64,000 nt of DNA, from contig JAFMSR010000015.1 of assembly GCA_022818135.1 (NCBI GenBank), positions 24,256,627-24,320,626 of the forward strand. The letters run 5' to 3'. A model generated the notes under the pieces. That model was not told where the DNA came from. It saw nothing but the letters and a program-made list of their open reading frames with translations, and made no database searches. A program made the translations under genes and the position numbers. The stretch comes from Saxidomus purpurata (taxonomy: Eukaryota; Mollusca; Bivalvia; Venerida; Veneridae). Positions 57,063 through 64,000 of this stretch are shown here, piece by piece. The first letter of the stretch is position 1, and every line of letters begins with the position of its first letter.

Positions 57063-57319
57063 CGACTTAGATACTAAGTTGAATATTCAAGATACTAAGC
57101 TGACAATTCAAGATACAAGGTTCTAAGTTGAATATTCAAGATACTAAGTTGAAAATTCAACTTACTTAGTATACTTAGTATCTTGAATATTCAACTTTGT
57201 ATCTTGAATTTTCAACTTACTATCTTGAATTTTCAACTTAGTAAGTCGAATTTTCTTATAGTTATGTTGAAAAAATCAATTAAAAAAAGCAAAGTGGCAC
57301 TATTGGGCTTCCGTATAAA
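57063..57319. mobile_element. Second, partial copy of the 21 bp foldback element
   Basis: Lacks the left terminus but keeps left-type and right-type repeats and the right terminus CAAAGTGGCACTATTGGGCT. Sequence beyond the right terminus (57320-57480) matches that at 56764-56950 (TGCATGTTCGCAGAAATGCA, CTGCTTCAGACTGCGTATTT), so element end and flank were duplicated together. Confidence 0.75.
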
Positions 57320-57480
57320 TTGCATGTTCGCAGAAATGCAATTTATTACCGACATATAATCTACATGCTACAAAAGTGTTAATTTTTCTGCTTCAGACTG
57401 CGTATTTTTTACATAAATTAGCAAGATTTTGGTTCCTTTATGTAAAATATTTTCGGCTAAATAGCACGAAATAAACAAAC

Positions 57481-57929
57481 ACTACAAGTTATCCGTTTTT
57501 GGTTAAAATGTTTATTCTTCATTTTGCATTTACACTCGCACCAGATGTGATCATAAAGGATTACAAAATTTAAATGATTATTGTCAAATTTAAGTAACTG
57601 TACAAAATCAAGAAAAAAAAAATGAAATCATTTAAAAGTACACGCGAGTTGACTTGAATATACAGAATATATATCACGGAAGTTGAACTACTACTGTAGT
57701 GGTTGTATGAAACAAACCTCATATATCAGTGGTTTGTCGAGCTTTCAACAAACATGATATTATATAATGAATGCTCTGGATGACAAGAATGTAACTATGA
57801 AACAAACATGTTGACATGCGATACACAAACATTTCTATCCGAAGGTATTAAAGAACTAACTGTTTATGAGGTTGCATACTCATTTAGTGTTTGTGTACCG
57901 TTTGTGCCGGTGGGTTGCACGGCTGATTT
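57481..57929. other. AT-rich, no gene recognised
   Basis: Nothing recognised before the GTGAGCA array. Confidence 0.4.
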
Positions 57930-58505
57930 GACTGAACAATGCTCACTGTGAGTTGTGCTCACTGAACAATACTTACTGTGAATAGTGCTCACTGAACAAT
58001 GCTGAATGTGAGAAGTACTCACTGAATAATGCTCACTGTTGGTAGTGCTCACTGAACAATGCTCACTGTGAGAAGTGATCACTGAACAAAACTCACTGTG
58101 AGAAGTGCTCACTCAACAAAACTCACTGTGAGGAGTGCTCACTGAACAACACTCACTGTGAGAAGTGCTCACTCAACAAAACTCACTGTGAGAAGTGCTC
58201 ACTGAACAACACTCACTGTGAGAAGTGCTCACTCAACAAAACTCACTGTAGGGATTGCTCACTGAACAACACTCACTGTGAGAAGTGCTCACTAAACAAT
58301 GCTCACTATGGGTAGTGTTCACTGAACAGTGCTCACTGTGAGTAGTGCACACTGAACAAACAATGCTCACTGTGAGTAGTGATCACTGAACAATGCTCAT
58401 TGAACAAACACTCCCCGTGAGATGTGTTCACTGAACAGTGCTTACCATTAGTAATACTCACAGAACAGTACTCACTGAACAATACTCATTGAGCAAAGCT
58501 CATAA
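57930..58505. repeat. GTGAGCA minisatellite, array 3
   Basis: The longest of the three arrays: about 19 units of 30 bp, GTGCTCACTGAACAACACTC then ACTGTGAGAA. A G-run of about 14 at 58538-58551 mirrors the C-run beside array 1. The ORF 57864-58112 is its translation. Confidence 0.9.
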
Positions 58506-58974
58506 AAAAAATAAACATGGCGTTGTGAAAAATAGAGGGGGGGGGGGGGGGCGGGCGGGGTACTCCTTCAAATAGAAATGAATACAAATCATTTTATGTT
58601 AATAGAAATAGTTTTTGAAAGAATGGGACAGTTTTGCGACCGTGCGACCACATACACGCATCACAAAGGAGACTCCAATGAAAACGGGAAACAATTGCTA
58701 ACTTTAGTAGCATGTCAAGCCTCCCTGATGGGGATTTGCAAACTGGTTAATAAGTTAACTTTGTCATATGTAACCTTGAAACTTTTACTCCAGTATATAT
58801 AGCAGAATTTTGTAACATTTCAAACAGTAAATAAATTTCAAAATATCAACAGGTTGAAGTTAACATTAACTTATATTATTATTTTTAAATGGAATTGCGC
58901 CATTTAAATTTTTAAAATGTGGAAGGAAAAAATGTTTTGATACAGTCGTAGCGTTTTCGTTGTGCTTGTACATA

Positions 58975-59847
58975 CAGTAAACTCCGCTTATAACGAACTC
59001 ATCGGGACCTATCAAATTTGTTCCTTATATCCGGAGTTCCTTATATCCGTATATCGAACAAGTTCCTTATAGACGATGTATATATATCGAACTAAAATAT
59101 ATATTGAACAAGTATTTTTATAGGCAAATGTAATAAAATCCGAACCATCAACTTATAGTTGCTTTTGAATTTCTTACTTCCTTTTGAAGACTTATAAAGA
59201 TCTATAACTGTTATCCTTTTCTATATCCGTAAACCTAAGTAAAATATGTCAAGGAGTAATAAAACATGAAAAAGACGGTTCATGTTTTAATTGGCAATAC
59301 TTAAACAAATACAATTGAATTCAGCTGATTTTCGCTCACTTCCCATAACCTGAAATATTTAACAAAGTATTTTCCTAAAATGGAATTTCATCCGGTCTGC
59401 ATGCTTCTTAAGAAACGCTCACAATTATTTTCGTAAAATATTATCACTTGAATATCGTACTTAGCAATTATGTTTGTATTTTCATTTAACTAGTTTCTCA
59501 AAACGTTACACATGTGTAATGATTTACCTTTATGAATAATAGCTACAAGTGCGCTATGAAAAATACAATACAGACGGCAAATGAAAAATGAAAAATCAAC
59601 TTTTTCGATTTTTTTTATTCTTCTGAACATATTTGCAGTTCGATATATACGATTACTTTACTGTACATTTTTCATTGTTGGGCCAGAAAATATTGTTCCT
59701 TATATCCGAAGTTTCCTTATAACCGGAGTACGATATAACCGTATATTTTTACATTAAACAAAGAAGGGAAAAAATCGGGCCAAAAAAAACTGTTCGTTAT
59801 ATCCGAAGTTACGTTATATCCGGAGTCGATATATACGGAGTTTACTG
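58975..59847. mobile_element. Non-autonomous pogo/Tigger-like element, 873 bp, TA target
   Basis: Starts CAGTAAACTCCGCTTATAAC and ends GTTTACTG, with a 12 bp terminal inverted repeat CAGTAAACTCCG and TA on both sides (58973-58974 and 59848-59849). The paralogous arm has the empty site (minus strand ACATATCGTGTACG, at 25628-25641). Subterminal CCTTATATCCGGAGTT-type repeats occur in both halves. No transposase ORF. CAGT termini with a TA target are typical of pogo/Tigger in the Tc1/mariner group. Confidence 0.9.
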
Positions 59848-60359
59848 TATCGTGTACGTTTTAGCTAGCAAATTACACTTTACATCGCATACAAATGACA
59901 ATATACATGTTACATCGAACCAATTCAAAGGTACAACGAATGTGAAAGAAATGTGTCAATTGAATGCTTTTGTTTTGTCAGAATAAAATCTTAGGGACTG
60001 AATAGAACAATCTTCAATGATTATCTAAAATGTTTAGTTTAACAGACAGCTATACAAGTTGGTCTTGTTTAAGAAGAAAGCTACCAGAGACCCAAGATGG
60101 CTGTGGTTTTCCTTTCGAACCTCATATTTGGTTTCGCCATTGACTTAATCATATCCAGTCTAATGGTGTAACGTTGTCCGTTATTCATGTTTCCGCAGTC
60201 ATGATTGACAGTTACCACGTCGTCAGTCTGTTTCTTCGTACGTCTGTGAGCAGAACTCAAAAGCAATGTCAGACATTTATTTTTAGGTCTTCTGGTGACG
60301 GAAAAAGCACGTGAGGTACTGGCTGCATGTATTTTGATGATTTAATCTGCTTTATCATT

Positions 60360-61135
60360 CGACACCGCCAGTAGGCCAGTAAATTATACACGTAATTTTT
60401 CTACATTCGAGGCCTCCAGGACTTTGATTTGTACACAAACTTCAAGAAAAGATAAGTAAATCAAAACCATGTCCGCAAACTAAACTTTAATACATTCAAT
60501 AAAATAAGAAAAATAAAATAAAAATATGAAAATCACACTGAATAGATTTTTTCTCAAAGAGTCGAAATGTAAATTAGTGCTTACAACTGCATAAATTCAA
60601 TAAAAATAACCCCAGGTGTTATATTTTGTATAATTGTTTTTAATTCATATAAGTTATTTTGATAAAGAATGGCATTTACCGTTCTTATAAATAAAAAGAG
60701 AAATATAAATTTCGTTAATAGAAATCCATTCTCAGACTGTCGGACATGTTTAAATGCGACTCACATCACGGTCTTATTGCGGTCCTATAACGGAAAGCGT
60801 AGCTCAGCGGAAATATTTTGATTTTTGTTAATAGATTCTTTATATAACTTGAAATATCTTCTAAAGTAATGTAAATTATTGTGATGATTTTATGAAACTG
60901 CTTCTGTGCAATACAAAGGGATACTTGTTAATATGCTGTTAGTCCTATATTTCAAATGGTCATGAACGAATCCGTCTTTGCAACTCCTGTAAAACATGCG
61001 CTCATTTCAAGTAGATAATAGCGTATGAAAAACTATGTAATCACTTTACGGAGAGCTATTAAAATGGAAATCACATCTTTGGCGGCGTCTTTTATGTCTG
61101 CATTACTCTTCGTCTTGTAAATATATGTATGTGTT
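60360..61135. other. Arm-specific insertion of unknown type
   Basis: About 780 bp present here but absent from the paralogous arm (between 25112 and 25132). It contains GGCGGTGTCG/GGCGGCGTC-like sequence near both ends but no convincing inverted repeats or target duplication, and no ORF. Confidence 0.55.
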
Positions 61136-61207
61136 TATAATCATTGCGAAGATCCATGAACGCTGAACTATTTAATAGAATATGAAATATATAATACTAA
61201 AATTTAT

Positions 61208-61603
61208 TACGATAAATACGTTATTGCTGAAAGTCATAAACTTTTTCCGAGTATTATTTATGCTAATTTCAAACATATTGTGACAAGGGAGCAAGTATGC
61301 ACATTATTTCTTTTTCTTGTGACGTTGTTATTTCCTTTAGACCAAAGCGTCAAATAAGTCTTTCTTTTGTAAACATTCTGGAAAACCTTTGCAACAACGC
61401 CTGAATTTAACGGTTTGTCCGCAAACAATATTTCAATTTCGACAATGTATTTGGAGTTATCCACTTTAAATGCCGTGTATTTACGACGAAGCTGATTCCG
61501 TTGTCATTTCACTACAATAATCACATTTCTACAACTCAGTGCCTCAGAAAACGATAAAACATTCAGTTCGTTACAATGCTAATCCGCAAAGGTAAAACAT
61601 TTA
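61208..61603. other. Unassigned
   Basis: Minus-strand ORF 61258-61464 is unrecognised. Confidence 0.35.
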
Positions 61604-61760
61604 ATGCTAATCCGCATGCATTTTTTTCTTTCAGGAGCATGGAAAGTCGAGAGACGGGCGAACAACCACATCTTTGTAGAACTTGCGCGAAAGCTTCCGC
61701 TACAAACGCAATCTTTTTATCATGGCTACTGCATATATATCTATAGGAAAACACTGTACT
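61604..61760 (+). CDS. Weak candidate exon with CxxC motif
   Basis: A polypyrimidine tract ending TTTTTTTCTTTCAG is followed by an ATG-initiated stretch MESRETGEQPHLCRTCAK, then ASATNAIF, and a TAG at 61741-61743. The LCRTCAK motif recalls the first Cys pair of zinc-binding domains such as ZAD, but only this pair is present and no clear donor site follows. An overlapping 63 aa ORF lies on the other strand. It may be a first coding exon of an unknown gene or chance. Confidence 0.25.
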
Positions 61761-61804
61761 CTATTTCTGATAATTTGAACTGTGAATGTAGGCGGAGCTA
61801 AGAC

Positions 61805-62480
61805 TGTGATCTTTCTGCAATAGAAAACATGAGTAAAGAGTACACGTTTCGATTTTATTTATTGCCAAGCTAGAGATATACTGCTTTATGGTTCACAAGA
61901 ATTATTTGAAAAAGTCTCTATCGGCCGGTCAAGCATTTTGGGAGTTATGTTCTTGGTGTTTGCTTACATCGCTTGATTTCTCGTAAATGATTCTTTTTTA
62001 GACACATACATTTTTAAAGATATACTGTAGCAACGTCCACTGTTTTTTTATATCGGCGGTAATAAAAGAACCCCCCACTATTTCAAAAGTCAACTTTTTT
62101 GAGCGGCGGTGATCGTAAAACATAGAATCGAAAAAAGCCTTTCGGCGCAGCTAAATAAGCTGGGTTTTGACCTAGCTTTTGAACCAATCAAATGTTACAA
62201 ATGGAAGCGAGGTGAATGGAATTTGTATACGATCCTCTTTATCACGTGATTGCTTTAAGTATAAATGATACAGCTGCCGATCTAAAAATCCCCAAACTCA
62301 CAATTTTATATTCATTTTAAAAGTGAACTTTTTTAGCGGCGGTGTTCGTAAAACATATATATAGAATCAAAAAAAGTATATGCTTTTGATGGGTTTGATC
62401 ACTTTGTTTGGTCGCGACCACAATCTGTTTTGGTTTTTTTTGTAGCTCATTTTGTTACCTCACACGATATTGTAGGGCGT
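61805..62480. repeat. Two direct copies of a ~65 bp GCGGCGGTG motif
   Basis: AAAAGTCAACTTTTTTGAGCGGCGGTGATCGTAAAACATAGAATCG-type sequence at about 62085-62135 recurs at 62318-62372 (AAAAGTGAACTTTTTTAGCG, TGTTCGTAAAACATA). The rest of the interval is unassigned. Confidence 0.55.
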
Positions 62481-62669
62481 GAGAACTGTCAATCAACGTG
62501 CCATAATTTCAGTTCAATGTGTTAATTCAACTTTGTGTTTGTTACTTCTTAAAAGTTTACATATTGTTACAAGCGGTTATAGGCATGTTTATACTTTTTT
62601 TGCTAGACTGCACAGTTCCATTGCAAGATTCCTCGACTCCTGAGCAATCTAATACTGCTAGTCTGGCGA

Positions 62670-63125
62670 TCAAGCACCTGTTTGTTCGGGTGGTTAACGT
62701 CGCTTACTTGTAATCATAAAACCTATCACTGATTGAGGGTCATTGGCTCGAGTCCTGCTACCTACCTGACTATGTGAGAAAGTTTCTTACGGAGGGTATG
62801 GGTGTTGTACTGCTCATATCGAAGAACGATGTTTAGCAGTCAGTTGCGTGGAGTTAAGTGCATTTCATTCAAATACAGGCGATCAGTTTACCTATAATTT
62901 ACCGTATTGTTATTTTGTTGTTCGAAGACATCATGAAGTTAGCACAGTGGCAAAATATGTAGTAAAACTATATAGTTAACATCAAAGCCATTTTTAAAAA
63001 ACGTCTTTAAATGAAATAATATTTTCTTTTTCTGAACCTGAGGAGAGAGAGAGGCAATATGGAATTATTTGTGTCTTGCCTAAGGACACTACCGACATGG
63101 CTACGCCTCTACCCCTGAGGCGAAC
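62670..63125. mobile_element. Possible SINE-like remnant
   Basis: GGCTCGAGTCCTGCT at 62747-62761 resembles a B-box. At 63075-63095 GTCTTGCCTAAGGACACT and ACCCCTGAGGCGAAC resemble conserved tail motifs of animal SINE/LINE repeats. An A-box was not located, and the two parts may be unrelated. Confidence 0.3.
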
Positions 63126-63540
63126 ACATTATCAAAAATGGACATGTTAAAAGTTTTACTGTTTAGCCATATACGATAGCAGTTATGACCTATCTAAATC
63201 TAGACCTTGAACATCAAGTATAGTATGTGCGACATACCATCTTCCTGTGCTAAATATTTCCAAAACTTATTTCGATAACAAGACTTTCCATACTATTGTT
63301 ACAAATGAGACATGGAATTGCAGACAGGCGAACCCACCAACTTACTGACAGACGAATCCGAACACAACCAGATATGATCACCAATATATCTATGAACAAT
63401 TTAACAGAATATTACATAATGATAAATGTCAAAAACTGACAGTGCAAGTATGTTATAAAGAAACAACATAACATAGTTTGTATACAATTTAAATTTTGCC
63501 AACCGATTCCGTTTTATTAAGTATTCGGGGCAATACATAT
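63126..63540. other. AT-rich, no gene recognised
   Basis: Nothing recognised; short (AT)n at 63538-63548. Confidence 0.4.
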
Positions 63541-63559
63541 ATATATATCGAAAGAGGTA

Positions 63560-64000
63560 ATAAAAACAGGTATAAGGAAAGCATTACAAGTTCCTAGAAC
63601 AACCTTACTTCAAGTTAAAGAAAAGTCACAAGACAAAATTTTACCATACATTTATGCGTGCAATCCAAAAAAACAGAGAATTGTTTGGAATAATCAAAAC
63701 CAACATGGAAATATTAAAACATGATCAGAAAATGGAAAAAATAATAAACAATACTAGTCCTTAAATGCAAAAGACAACTACCCAATTTAAAACACTTTTT
63801 AATAAATTCAAAATTCAAACAAAATCAAACAAGTCCTACAGTAAAAAAATGTAAGGAACCGAGATGTGGGCTTTGCAATTATTTAATAGAAGGATCGTCT
63901 TTAAAACTGAAAAATAAAATATTTCATGCAAAGGAAAATATGGATTGTATCGTGGAAAATGTATTATATGTTTTGGTTTGCAATGGATGTAAGGAATTTT
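63560..64000 (+). pseudogene. Penelope-like element ORF remnant, cut by the window edge
   Basis: The region reads, in shifting frames, IRKALQVPRTTLLQVKEKSQ and DKILPYIYACNP, then a decayed stretch with stops, then from 63844 KKCKEPRCGLCNYLIEGSSL with C-x5-C-x2-C spacing, and DCIVENVLYVLVCNGCKEF at the edge. This order (post-RT segment, Cys-rich linker, NV-Y-L-C-GC just before the GIY-YIG nuclease) is that of endonuclease-containing Penelope-like elements. At least two frameshifts or stops lie at 63720-63845, so it is not functional. The nuclease would lie beyond 64000. Confidence 0.75.

Larger units (their letters stand above)
57930..61207 (-). repeat. Right arm of the large inverted duplication (partner 25042-29285)
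   Basis: Reads on the minus strand like 25042-25759 plus 28595-29285. It has two arm-specific insertions: 58975-59847 (pogo-like) and about 60360-61135 (no ends recognised). It lacks the LINE present in the other arm. Confidence 0.85.

Overview
The window is animal nuclear DNA: AT-rich, almost all non-coding, with spliced exons carrying GT/AG boundaries and a dense mix of transposon families. Penelope-like, split-direct-repeat tyrosine-recombinase and non-LTR retrotransposons, tRNA-derived SINEs, many short inverted-repeat elements, 140-180 bp tandem repeats and GACGGACAGACGG tails together fit a bivalve mollusc (inference; the species cannot be named from sequence alone). No bacterial-type genes, rRNA genes or CRISPR arrays were seen. 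LAYOUT. 1-11.4 kb: diverged repeats, the 3' part of a TTAA-target DNA element (801-2356), a ~740 bp dispersed repeat (2812-3550) and palindromic elements (4.4, 7.3 and 10.5 kb). 11,459-20,429: a ~9 kb foldback-like element whose inverted arms are nested tandem arrays, bounded by a perfect 9 bp target duplication. 20,751-24,411: a decayed Ngaro/PAT-type retrotransposon with A1-B1-A2-B2 split direct repeats, broken RT, RNase H and tyrosine recombinase, and an SGNH-hydrolase reading frame. 25.0-29.3 kb: one arm of a large inverted duplication (partner at 57.9-61.2 kb), interrupted by a 5'-truncated LINE with a 14 bp target duplication. 29.3-42.1 kb: no gene recognised; repeats, a SINE with a 15 bp target duplication, a palindrome-studded GATATC array and a ~170 bp tandem array. 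42.17-49.75 kb, minus strand: the last three coding exons of a LAMP-family lysosomal membrane glycoprotein gene, the only confidently recognised host gene. Its last intron holds a 3.4 kb TTAA element that itself carries an 8 bp-TSD hairpin element and a 12 bp-TSD insertion with a degenerate hammerhead-ribozyme motif. 50.8-57.5 kb: a near-perfect 138 bp palindrome and a foldback minisatellite. 57.9-61.2 kb: second arm of the inverted duplication with an 873 bp pogo/Tigger-like insertion whose empty site survives in the first arm. 61.2-64.0 kb: a weak exon candidate, SINE-like fragments and, at the edge, a Penelope-like ORF remnant. The host gene supplies a heavily glycosylated lysosomal membrane protein; everything else is mobile or repeated DNA whose insertion order can be read from target duplications and empty paralogous sites.
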